A DNA stretch of 6,251 nt from Tannerella sp. (GCA_031290635.1 JAITNE010000094.1:1-6251); one strand, 5' to 3'. Counted from the first letter of the stretch, positions 1 through 5,962 are shown. The notes: generated by a model not told the origin, from the sequence alone. Numbers and translations: made by a program.

Positions 1-228
1 ACCAATAAAGGCCGTATCGACGCTGTCTGGAAATTGAAGGACGCCATCATTATTATTGAGGTCAAATACAGCGCCCGCAAGTCCGTCGTTACCTTATTAG
101 ATGAAGCCATGACGCAAATCGACGATAGAGGTTACTATGAGCGTTACCTTGCCGACGGTCTGCGAATCATCCTCCTCGCAGTCGCTTTCGCCGGCAAAAA
201 GACAGGAGTAAGGATAGGGGAGGTGTGA
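1..228 (+). CDS. PD-(D/E)XK nuclease superfamily protein (DUF1703-type), C-terminal fragment
   Basis: The frame is open from the first base, so this is the last 75 codons of a gene that begins outside the window. The fragment opens with GRIDAVW, followed by a hydrophobic beta strand ending in IIIIEVKYS. That gives the Asp7...Glu20-x-Lys22 arrangement of the PD-(D/E)XK nuclease fold. A helix with QIDDRGYYERY and a final strand IILLAVAF follow, as in the DUF1703 (PF08011) nuclease-like domain. In Bacteroidales this domain usually forms the C-terminus of a ~500-residue protein whose N-terminal part is an AAA-ATPase-like domain (PF09820). That part is not visible here. These genes are abundant and often multicopy in Bacteroidales, and their biological role is unclear. 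The catalytic residues look intact. It converges on the permease gene with 15 nt between stop codons and no room for a conventional terminator. Confidence 0.85.
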   Translation, partial: TNKGRIDAVWKLKDAIIIIEVKYSARKSVVTLLDEAMTQIDDRGYYERYLADGLRIILLAVAFAGKKTGVRIGEV

Positions 229-243
229 TTTCGGAAGAAAGTA

Positions 244-1497
244 TTATTCGAATCGTATTGATTTGGCGGGTTCGATTTTCGAGATAAGGTAGGACGGCGC
301 TATCATCATCAGCATTGATACAGCCAGAGTGCCGATGTTGATGAGCAGGAACGAAAAGAGGTTGAGATCAACGGGCACCGAATCGAGATAATAGGTCGCA
401 GGGTCGAGCTTGAACCAGTGGAAATGCGACTGCAGGAGGCAGAGGGCTAAGCCTGTAATGTTGCCCCAAAACATCCCTTTGATGATAAGAAAAAACGATA
501 CGTAGAGGAAGATTTTGCGGATGCTGTAGTTGCTTTCGCCAAGCGCTTTAAGCACGCCTATCATATTAGTGCGTTCGAGGATGATTATCAGCAGACCCGA
601 AATCATCGTGAAGCCCGAAACTATAATCATCAAAACCAATAGCAATACGACGTTAGAATCCAATACTCCCAGCCAGTTAAATATCATCTGATTGAGTTCC
701 TTGATTGAACGTATATAATAAGTATTGCCCAGACGGTCTTTGCGGTCAATAAACGAGAAATAGAGTTCGTCGCTCATCCTGTCGAGCTGCTCGTAATCGT
801 CGATGAAGATATTGACGCCGCCGACCATATCGCTCTCCCATCCGTTGAGGCGACGTATGTGTTTTATGTCGCAGATAACAAACAGGCGGTCGTAATCAGC
901 GAATCCGGTATCGTAAATACCTGAAATATCGAACTTCCGGGCGCGTACTTCGCGGTTGTTGATGAAATATGCGAGGAATGAATCGCCGCAGGATAAATGC
1001 AACAGGCGCGCAGTCGTACGCGAGACTAAGGCTTGATTGCTCATCTTTGAGGAATCAATCTTTATCATCCGGCCTTCTACGAGATGTGATTTGAAGAACG
1101 CTGTATCGAAATCGGCGTCCATACCTTTGAGCACTATGCCCTGAAAATCAGTTTCGGTCTTGAGCATTCCCGGTTTAGTAGCGAAGACTTCGATATGTCG
1201 CACGCCCTTGAAGCTGCCGATAGCGTGGCGCAGCGAATCGCTCACCGCTATGGGCATAGCTTCAAAAGAAATGTTATTGTCGAAATTAGTAAGTTGAATA
1301 TGCGAGCCGAAGCCAATCACTTTGTTGCGCACCTCTTTCTTGAAGCCTACGACGATAGCGACGGCCATAATCATCACCGCCAGACCTACGGCTACGCCTG
1401 CCATCGCGATGCGGATTACAGGTGGTGTAACACGTTTATCAGTCCCCTTTTCTTTGGAGAAATGTATTCGTTTGGCGATGAAAAATTCAAAGTTCAT
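244..1497 (-). CDS. FtsX-like (LolC/LolE-type) ABC transporter permease
   Basis: This 417-residue protein has the LolC/E-MacB permease layout: a short cytoplasmic N-terminus, TM1 at about 30-51, a large extracytoplasmic domain at about 52-280, then TM2 (283-306), TM3 (328-353) and TM4 (380-405). The last three form an FtsX domain. Between TM2 and TM3 lies the coupling segment ERTNMIGVLKALGESNYSIR, which in this family contacts the ATPase. The C-terminus SKIEPAKSIRFE is also typical. By family it is an inner-membrane subunit that pairs with a LolD-like ATPase, often in lipoprotein release or envelope export. No ATPase is encoded here, so the substrate cannot be assigned and the partner must be elsewhere. 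The start lies 6 nt after the aminotransferase stop, so the two genes are probably cotranscribed. No clear Shine-Dalgarno is seen, as is usual in this phylum. Confidence 0.9.
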   Translation of the reverse strand: MNFEFFIAKRIHFSKEKGTDKRVTPPVIRIAMAGVAVGLAVMIMAVAIVVGFKKEVRNKVIGFGSHIQLTNFDNNISFEAMPIAVSDSLRHAIGSFKGVRHIEVFATKPGMLKTETDFQGIVLKGMDADFDTAFFKSHLVEGRMIKIDSSKMSNQALVSRTTARLLHLSCGDSFLAYFINNREVRARKFDISGIYDTGFADYDRLFVICDIKHIRRLNGWESDMVGGVNIFIDDYEQLDRMSDELYFSFIDRKDRLGNTYYIRSIKELNQMIFNWLGVLDSNVVLLLVLMIIVSGFTMISGLLIIILERTNMIGVLKALGESNYSIRKIFLYVSFFLIIKGMFWGNITGLALCLLQSHFHWFKLDPATYYLDSVPVDLNLFSFLLINIGTLAVSMLMMIAPSYLISKIEPAKSIRFE

Positions 1498-1503
1498 ACT
1501 TGC

Positions 1504-2706
1504 TCAGTTATCGGTACGTCCGGGATAAACTTCGAGCGCATGGCGAAGGATTTCGAGCGCTCGTCCGAGATCTTCCTTATTGAGGACGTAAGCGAGGCGC
1601 ACCTCGTTTCGACCGTATCCGGGAGTAGTGTAGAAACCCGAAGCCGGCGCCATCATGATAGTGCCGCCTTCGTAGGAAAAATCGCGCAGACACCAGGCGC
1701 AAAACTTGTCGGAATCATCTACCGGCAGCTTGGCGACCGTATAGAAAGCGCCCATGGGAATAGGCGAATAACATCCGGAGATACGGTTGAGGCCATCAAC
1801 GAGATAATTGCGTCGTTGCAGGTATTCATTATAAACCGACAGCATATAATCCTGGTCGGTATCTATTGACGCTTCGGCGATGATTTGGCCAATCAGCGGC
1901 GGGCTGAGACGAGCCTGACACCATTTCATCACGTTTTCGCGCACCTGTTTGTTCTTTGAAATCAAAGCCCCGACGCGGATACCGCATTCACTGTAACGCT
2001 TGGATACCGAATCGACTAATACTATGTTTTGCTCTATTCCTTCGAGATGAAAAGCCGAGATATATGGAGCGCCGGTGTAGCAAAATTCGCGATATACTTC
2101 ATCGGAAAAGAGGAAGAGATCGTACTTCCTGACTAAATCGCGCAGTTGATTCATCTCATTTTGAGTGTAGAGGTAGCCGGTCGGATTATTGGGATTGCAT
2201 ATCATCACAGCCTTTGTTCGCGGCGTTATCAGCGCTTCGAAGCGGTCGAACGACGGCATGGCGAAACCTTCGTCGATAGAAGACGGGACGGTCTTTATAA
2301 CCGCGCCGCAGGAGATAGCGAAGGCCATATAGTTGGCGTAGGCAGGCTCGGGGATGATTATCTCGTCGCCCGGATTCAGGCAGGCCATAAACGAGAAGTT
2401 GACTGCTTCAGAGCCGCCCGAAGTGATGATGACGTCATCGACGTCAACCATTATATTGAAGCGGCGATAGTAGCTCACAAGTTTCTCGCGGAAACTGCGC
2501 AGTCCTTCACTCGGCCCGTATTCAAGCACCTTGCGGTCAATCTTCCTCATTGCTTCGAGCGCCACTTCGGGCGTCGGCAGGTCGGGCTGACCGATATTGA
2601 GATGATAAACCTTTATCCCGTTGGCCTTGGCGCTGTTAGCCAGCGGCACTAACTTTCGTATGGGCGATTCAGGCATACTGACGCCCCTTAATGATATTGT
2701 CGGCAT
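1504..2706 (-). CDS. Class I/II PLP-dependent aminotransferase (aspartate aminotransferase-like)
   Basis: This 400-residue fold-type I aminotransferase is complete. Visible landmarks are the N-terminal NIGQPDLPTP (37-46), TSGGSEA (95-101) for cofactor phosphate binding, the Asn-containing NPNNPTG (171-177), SDEVY (201-205) with Asp202 for the pyridine nitrogen and Tyr205, SVSKRYS with the Schiff-base Lys236, and NEVRLAY with the substrate-carboxylate Arg370. It should transfer an amino group between an amino acid and a 2-oxoacid in the cytoplasm. Aspartate/2-oxoglutarate is the usual annotation, but the sequence does not settle the amino-acid side. The start at 2706 keeps a MPTISLRG lead that suits Bacteroidales homologues; Met11 is an alternative. 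It is the first gene of a probable operon with the permease and has a good promoter directly upstream, leaving a leader of about 20 nt. Confidence 0.93.
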   Translation of the reverse strand: MPTISLRGVSMPESPIRKLVPLANSAKANGIKVYHLNIGQPDLPTPEVALEAMRKIDRKVLEYGPSEGLRSFREKLVSYYRRFNIMVDVDDVIITSGGSEAVNFSFMACLNPGDEIIIPEPAYANYMAFAISCGAVIKTVPSSIDEGFAMPSFDRFEALITPRTKAVMICNPNNPTGYLYTQNEMNQLRDLVRKYDLFLFSDEVYREFCYTGAPYISAFHLEGIEQNIVLVDSVSKRYSECGIRVGALISKNKQVRENVMKWCQARLSPPLIGQIIAEASIDTDQDYMLSVYNEYLQRRNYLVDGLNRISGCYSPIPMGAFYTVAKLPVDDSDKFCAWCLRDFSYEGGTIMMAPASGFYTTPGYGRNEVRLAYVLNKEDLGRALEILRHALEVYPGRTDN

Positions 2707-2730
2707 ATTTATTATTATGATTTAGGGGTG

Positions 2731-2761
2731 CAAAAGTAGCATTTTATTACTTAATGAGCAA
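2731..2761 (-). promoter_or_regulatory. Bacteroides-type promoter of the aminotransferase-permease operon
   Basis: Read on the minus strand, TACTTTTG (2738-2731) matches the Bacteroides -7 consensus TAnnTTTG. A TTG (2761-2759) lies 20 nt further upstream, in place of the -33 TTTG. Transcription would start near 2725-2722, about 20 nt before the ATG at 2706. Confidence 0.7.
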
Positions 2762-2771
2762 GAAATCACCC

Positions 2772-2781
2772 AAAAAAAAAA
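2772..2781. repeat. A10 homopolymer between divergent promoters
   Basis: Ten consecutive A residues lie between the -33 region of the leftward aminotransferase promoter and the -7 element of the rightward promoter. The tract is about 20-30 bp upstream of the rightward -7 element, where an A-tract can bend DNA or act like an UP element. Its length could vary by slippage. A regulatory role is inference only. Confidence 0.5.
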
Positions 2782-2801
2782 TAGTTATCATGGAAAAACA
2801 T

Positions 2802-2809
2802 TATCTTTG
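2802..2809 (+). promoter_or_regulatory. Bacteroides-type -7 element for the repeat ORF and DUF6261-like gene
   Basis: TATCTTTG is a perfect match to TAnnTTTG. No TTTG is present 19-21 nt upstream; an A-rich stretch is there instead. The predicted start of transcription is about 2815, some 20 nt before the ATG at 2836. No other TAnnTTTG occurs between here and the gene at 3166, so this is probably the promoter for both. Confidence 0.65.
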
Positions 2810-2835
2810 TGGCCTCACAAGCATAAAAAAATCGA

Positions 2836-3153
2836 ATGAAGAAAAAAGACAGCAGTAGTATAACGGCCTCCGGACATCTGAGAGCCAATATTTTGAGGAT
2901 GCAAGCTTCTCAGGATTCCGTATATCCGGAGATAACAGGTATCGGCGCGTTTCCGGTCTCCGGAAATCAACCGGTAACAGGTATCGGCGCGTTTCCGGTC
3001 TCCGGAAATCAACCGGTAACAAGTATCGGCGCGTTTCCGGTCTCCGGAAATCAACCGGTAACTGTTGCAAAAAGCTCAACCATCAATTTTCATTCATCAA
3101 CTCTTCACATCAACACAGAATTATCATTCAAATACAACAATATAACCGATTAA
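2836..3153 (+). CDS. Small repeat-containing protein or leader ORF (three 14-residue repeats)
   Basis: I do not recognise this 105-residue product. It starts MKKKDSSSITASGHLR, has an unremarkable segment to about residue 32, then carries three tandem 14-residue units of the type TGIGAFPVSGNQPV. The third unit differs by one residue (S for G). It ends in a Ser/Thr/Asn-rich tail. No TM segment or clear signal peptide is seen. Supporting a real gene are a perfect -7 element about 20 nt ahead of the probable transcript start, a clean ATG, a repeat length divisible by three, and a stop just 12 nt before the next gene. Against it, the repeat DNA is also open in other frames, including a 92-codon minus-strand frame, so openness proves little. 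It may be a translated leader or simply a structured 5' UTR for the DUF6261-like gene. Confidence 0.45.
   Translation: MKKKDSSSITASGHLRANILRMQASQDSVYPEITGIGAFPVSGNQPVTGIGAFPVSGNQPVTSIGAFPVSGNQPVTVAKSSTINFHSSTLHINTELSFKYNNITD
2933..3058 (+). repeat. Three 42-bp tandem repeats, each with a perfect hairpin
   Basis: The units are 2933-2974, 2975-3016 and 3017-3058, with a trailing TAAC. Copies 1 and 2 are identical except at the edges, and copy 3 has AAGT in place of AGGT. Each unit contains TTTCCGGTCTCCGGAAA (2950-2966, 2992-3008, 3034-3050), a 7-bp perfect inverted repeat with a 3-nt loop, followed by the palindrome ACCGGT at or across the unit boundary. The period is a multiple of three and stays in frame with the small ORF. 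Confidence 0.97.
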
Positions 3154-3165
3154 ATATCAAACAAA

Positions 3166-4158
3166 ATGAAAATACTTCACATTAATGCCGCTCGATTAAA
3201 GAAAATGCGCAATGCATCTCACTATAACTATATGGAAGTTTTCGGAGATTTCTTTGTAATCTTCAAAGATGTAGCCCTGTTAGTACCCGACGAACTTGCG
3301 GAGTTCAACAGACTGCTCGCAATCGAAAGAGCAGTCCACAACTTCGACCGCAAAAGTCCGTTTACAGTCAGGATTCATGAAAATGATGAAAATACTGTGC
3401 GCGACATGCATGGTCTGACCCACTCAATCAAAGCGGCGCTATACAGTCATGATCCGCAAGTAGTAAAGTCGGCGCGCATACTCGACGAACGACTACAACA
3501 GCTCGGTATCATCTATAACATGCATTTCGACGAGCAAACCGCAACCATAACCAAACTGACAGACGACTTTACCGGTCGCCTGGCGGCAGATGCAACCAAA
3601 GTCGGCGTCAACTTGTGGGTAACATACATTATGGAAGACAATGAGGCCATCAAAAGTCTGATGTCAAAACGCGCCGCCGAAATCAGCAATCGCCCGTCAG
3701 GAGACATGAGATTCGGAATACGTCCTGAAATCGAAGCCGTTTATAAAAGAATAACCGGCATAATCAACGCCAACATAGTTTCCAACGGAGAAGCGCTGTG
3801 CGGAGATTTTGTCCGTCAGCTCAACGTCAAAATAGCCTACGTCAACGAGCATGACGTCCACCACCACAACCTCAAAAACATCGCAGACGCAATCGCAGCC
3901 CCCATCCCCGTACAGACATGCACCGGCAAGGTAATCATCCCCATCCCCGAACTGCACTATGCAGAAGAAGGCCGTCCGACGGTAGAACTAATCTTCACTG
4001 TTGACTTCACGGTAACCTACAAAGACAACCTCAACGCAGGCGACGCCGAGATAATCGTTCATGGCAAAGGCAACTTCAAAGGACAAAAAATCATAACCTT
4101 CAACATCGCATTCCGTGATTCGGACGCTACCCCGCGTCCGATAGAGCAGCGCCGTTAA
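3166..4158 (+). CDS. DUF6261-like protein with C-terminal Ig-like beta domain
   Basis: This 330-residue protein of unknown function has two parts. Residues 1-245 are mostly helical and soluble. They begin MKILHINAARLKKMRNASHYNYM and resemble the Bacteroidales DUF6261 family in start, helix pattern and length; I assign this from memory of the family and it needs a profile check. Residues 250-315 (VQTCTGKVIIPIPEL, then DFTVTYKDNLNAGDAEI and GKGNFKGQKIITFNI) match the pattern 'YTGK..-DYTVTYKNN.NAGTA-GKGNYTGT-TFTI' of Ig-like repeats common in gut bacterial surface proteins. There is no signal peptide or TM segment, so a cytoplasmic location is likely, which is odd for that domain. It follows the repeat ORF by 12 nt and has no promoter of its own that I can see. 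Its stop overlaps the convergent cdd stop. The HEHDVHHHN-like stretch near 228-235 is His-rich (VHHHN), but a metal site is not established. Confidence 0.8.
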   Translation: MKILHINAARLKKMRNASHYNYMEVFGDFFVIFKDVALLVPDELAEFNRLLAIERAVHNFDRKSPFTVRIHENDENTVRDMHGLTHSIKAALYSHDPQVVKSARILDERLQQLGIIYNMHFDEQTATITKLTDDFTGRLAADATKVGVNLWVTYIMEDNEAIKSLMSKRAAEISNRPSGDMRFGIRPEIEAVYKRITGIINANIVSNGEALCGDFVRQLNVKIAYVNEHDVHHHNLKNIADAIAAPIPVQTCTGKVIIPIPELHYAEEGRPTVELIFTVDFTVTYKDNLNAGDAEIIVHGKGNFKGQKIITFNIAFRDSDATPRPIEQRR

Positions 4159-4616
4159 GAATATGCTATCGGCAGAAGTTCTTTGGCGGAGGGCGAGATA
4201 AGGGTTTGATTGCGGCCGCACATCAGGATGCGGATGTTTTGACCGTAGCGACGCTCTGTTTCGAGCATTACCTGACGACATGCGCCACAGGGCGAGATTG
4301 TTTCGCAGACCTCGCCGGCGCATATTGCCGCAAGCGCAAGAGCTACAGGCGGAGTGTCGGGATACGATGCTCCTGCTGCAAACAAGGCGACCCTCTCGGC
4401 GCACAAGCCCGACGGACAGGCTACATTCTCCTGATTACAACCTTCCACTATCGTACCGTCCTGCAAACGAACAGCAGCTCCTACCCTGAACTTCGAGTAA
4501 GGCGCATAAGCTCGTCCGGCAGCACGCAAAGCCGTCGAACGCAAAAGACGGTCGTCAGCGTCCAGCTCCGCCGTCGATACAGCTTTCAAAAATATTTCAA
4601 TTCGTACTTCATCCAT
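4155..4616 (-). CDS. cdd: Cytidine deaminase
   Basis: This 153-residue protein is the size of homotetrameric cytidine deaminases. It deaminates cytidine and deoxycytidine to uridine and deoxyuridine in pyrimidine salvage in the cytoplasm. The signature is complete: YAPYSKFRVGAAV (38-49) at the active-site entrance, GCNQENVACPSGLCAERVAL (59-78) with the substrate-binding Asn61/Glu63, zinc ligand Cys72 and catalytic proton shuttle Glu74, then SPCGACRQ (108-115) with zinc ligands Cys110 and Cys113. Family members often have Tyr where this one has Ala66-Cys67 (NVACP versus NxAYP), a minor substitution. It is transcribed alone from a promoter just upstream and converges on the DUF6261-like gene with overlapping stop codons. 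Confidence 0.96.
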   Translation of the reverse strand: MDEVRIEIFLKAVSTAELDADDRLLRSTALRAAGRAYAPYSKFRVGAAVRLQDGTIVEGCNQENVACPSGLCAERVALFAAGASYPDTPPVALALAAICAGEVCETISPCGACRQVMLETERRYGQNIRILMCGRNQTLISPSAKELLPIAYS

Positions 4617-4643
4617 CTTTAATAATATCTAATGATTGAATCG

Positions 4644-4651
4644 CAAAAGTA
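4644..4651 (-). promoter_or_regulatory. cdd: Bacteroides-type -7 element of cdd
   Basis: On the minus strand this reads TACTTTTG, matching TAnnTTTG and identical to the element before the aminotransferase. It predicts a leader of about 20 nt to the ATG at 4616. The usual -33 TTTG is missing; the corresponding position is occupied by a G-tract repeat. Confidence 0.65.
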
Positions 4652-4664
4652 ATCATTTTTAATC

Positions 4665-4683
4665 GGGCAGGGCAGGGCAGGGG
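4665..4683 (+). repeat. (GGGCA)x3-GGGG tandem repeat, G-quadruplex motif
   Basis: Four G-runs of at least three bases are separated by 2-nt CA loops, which fits the canonical intramolecular G-quadruplex pattern. It lies in the cdd/AraC divergent region, over the spacer and -33 position of the cdd promoter, on the template strand for cdd. It is not in the predicted transcript of either gene. Confidence 0.85.
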
Positions 4684-4722
4684 CTGACAGTTCAACCAAA
4701 TTTGAAAATAATTTGAGAAATA

Positions 4723-4755
4723 TTTGGCATGTGTACAAAAAAACGCTTATCTTTG
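4723..4755 (+). promoter_or_regulatory. Bacteroides-type promoter of the AraC-type regulator gene
   Basis: TTTG at 4723-4726, a 21-nt spacer, and TATCTTTG at 4748-4755 match the full Bacteroides consensus TTTG-N19-21-TAnnTTTG. Transcription would start near 4761-4763, giving a leader of about 75 nt before the ATG at 4837. This is the best promoter in the window. Confidence 0.85.
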
Positions 4756-4760
4756 CGGCC

Positions 4761-4812
4761 GCAATCGTTGCAAAGTTGCCTGGCTGCATGGCTGTAAAGT
4801 TGCAACGTTTGC
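4761..4812 (+). repeat. Inverted repeat in the 5' leader of the AraC-type gene
   Basis: The arm GCAATCGTTGCAA (4761-4773) pairs with TTGCAACGTTTGC (4800-4812) with one mismatch, leaving a 26-nt loop. The loop holds a tandem TGGCTGCA/TGGCTGTA (4781-4796), and the motif AAAGTTGC occurs twice (4772-4779 and 4796-4803). It begins at about the expected transcription start, so it could be an mRNA stem-loop or an operator for autoregulation. Confidence 0.75.
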
Positions 4813-4836
4813 GAAAACAAGTAAACAACAAAACCA

Positions 4837-5862
4837 ATGATCATTATAGCGTATAAACAATACCAAACAGCTATTAAGCAATATGCGATGCTCTCTATGG
4901 GCCTCATGTCGGCATCCGTTTTATCGCCCTTGCTGCTCGCAGGGTCTTATCGGGGTGTAACTTTCATCGTCCTATGCGTATTCTTCGGTCTCCATATCGG
5001 ATGGATACCGGTTGTTCATTATCTTACGGCGGATGCTGTCCGGAAGACCTTCGTTTGGTATGTCCGCTTTACGTCGCTGCTACTCTTGCCGATTGCTTTT
5101 ATGATAGCTCGGAGCAACGATCCGAGTTCATGCCTTTACTTTATGGTTATACCCTTGTCATGTTATGTGATGTTGCCGGCTCGCAAGGTTATCGGATGGG
5201 CGGTATATGCCTTTGTACTTATGCTGGCGGCATACCTCCCTCACTTTATATTTGGAGATCCGATCTTTGAATATCTTAGTTTCGACAACCATACGGCATA
5301 CCACAATCACTTGCCTGCACAGCCCGACAATCTGCAACCGGAAGCAATACTTTACTGCAAGCAATGGTATTTAACGCTGAACAAGCTGTTAAACCTGCTT
5401 TTTGTCTTTCTGCATATATGCCTTACGCTTTATTATATACACAGGCTGCATGAGATAAGCGACATGGATAAAAGTCAGGCGGCAGCGCCAGTGCCGTCAG
5501 CAGAGAGCGACGTCAAATACAACGCATTGTACCGGCGCATTGTGGACATTATGGCGAATGGCGAACCCTTCTGCGACCCCACCTTCTCTGTCGCGCATCT
5601 GGTTACTGCTACCGGAAGCAATACCAATTATATCACAAACGCTATCCAAAGACAAAAAGGCATGAACGTTACAACCTTTATCAATTCCTACAGAATAGAA
5701 TTTGCCAAAAGAGCGCTTCAACAAGCAGGCGCGAAATATACCATCAAACATATCAGTCAGTCCGCCGGCTTCAGCCACCAGGCTACCTTCAACAGGGTTT
5801 TCAAAATCATCGCAGGCCTTACTCCGACGGAATATATTAATGAATTGAGAATTGAGAATTGA
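4837..5862 (+). CDS. Membrane-anchored AraC-family transcriptional regulator
   Basis: This 341-residue protein has about six hydrophobic segments (about 16-36, 41-61, 76-92, 99-114, 117-137, 183-203). A polar linker follows (208-225), then a C-terminal AraC-type double helix-turn-helix domain (about 226-335). The first HTH is around FSVAHLVTATGSNTNYI (250-266). The second is YTIKHISQSAGFSHQATFNRVF (302-322), followed by the family signature GLTPTEYI. Such proteins bind DNA while held in the inner membrane; the signal sensed by the membrane part is unknown. A loop at about 138-175 (His-rich: NHTAYHNHLP) between TM5 and TM6 is probably exposed. The first ATG after the promoter is used; Met18, Met21 and Met24 are alternatives. 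The last residues ELRIEN come from a heptamer DNA repeat that also supplies the stop. The gene is divergent from cdd, with a structured leader that suggests self-regulation. Confidence 0.9.
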   Translation: MIIIAYKQYQTAIKQYAMLSMGLMSASVLSPLLLAGSYRGVTFIVLCVFFGLHIGWIPVVHYLTADAVRKTFVWYVRFTSLLLLPIAFMIARSNDPSSCLYFMVIPLSCYVMLPARKVIGWAVYAFVLMLAAYLPHFIFGDPIFEYLSFDNHTAYHNHLPAQPDNLQPEAILYCKQWYLTLNKLLNLLFVFLHICLTLYYIHRLHEISDMDKSQAAAPVPSAESDVKYNALYRRIVDIMANGEPFCDPTFSVAHLVTATGSNTNYITNAIQRQKGMNVTTFINSYRIEFAKRALQQAGAKYTIKHISQSAGFSHQATFNRVFKIIAGLTPTEYINELRIEN

Positions 5863-5870
5863 GAATTGAG
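5843..5870 (+). repeat. AATTGAG heptamer x4 spanning the AraC-type gene's stop codon
   Basis: Four perfect tandem 7-bp units (5843-5849, 5850-5856, 5857-5863, 5864-5870) are followed by AATG. The stop codon TGA (5860-5862) lies in the third unit, so the last residues of the regulator are repeat-derived. Because seven is not a multiple of three, each unit is read in a different phase. Confidence 0.95.
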
Positions 5871-5876
5871 AATGTT

Positions 5877-5912
5877 ATCTGCGTAAATACATCAAATCTG
5901 CGTCATCTGCGT
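5877..5912 (+). repeat. Three ATCTGCGT direct repeats
   Basis: Exact copies lie at 5877-5884, 5896-5903 and 5905-5912, immediately after the heptamer array. The spacing is irregular (19 and 9 bp between starts), unlike a simple tandem array. No coding role is apparent. Confidence 0.85.
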
Positions 5913-5962
5913 CCCCCGGCATCGCAATTACGGGCGCTATTCGGAACGACGGCATATAAACT

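Noticed and set aside
1195..1869. 224-codon plus-strand frame opposite the permease and aminotransferase genes
   Set aside because: It spans the junction of two well-supported minus-strand genes, and its translation shows no recognisable family features. It is an antisense shadow.
2933..3058. CRISPR array
   Set aside because: Units are directly adjacent, with no variable spacers between them. This is a simple tandem repeat.
2801..3079. Minus-strand 92-codon frame with DFRRPETRRY-type repeats opposite the small ORF
   Set aside because: It is open because the 42-bp unit lacks stops in several frames. It has no promoter at its start and would end by running over the rightward promoter.
4206..4622. 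138-codon plus-strand frame opposite cdd
   Set aside because: It is the antisense of a complete, motif-intact cytidine deaminase, and its product is Arg/Cys-rich without domain features.
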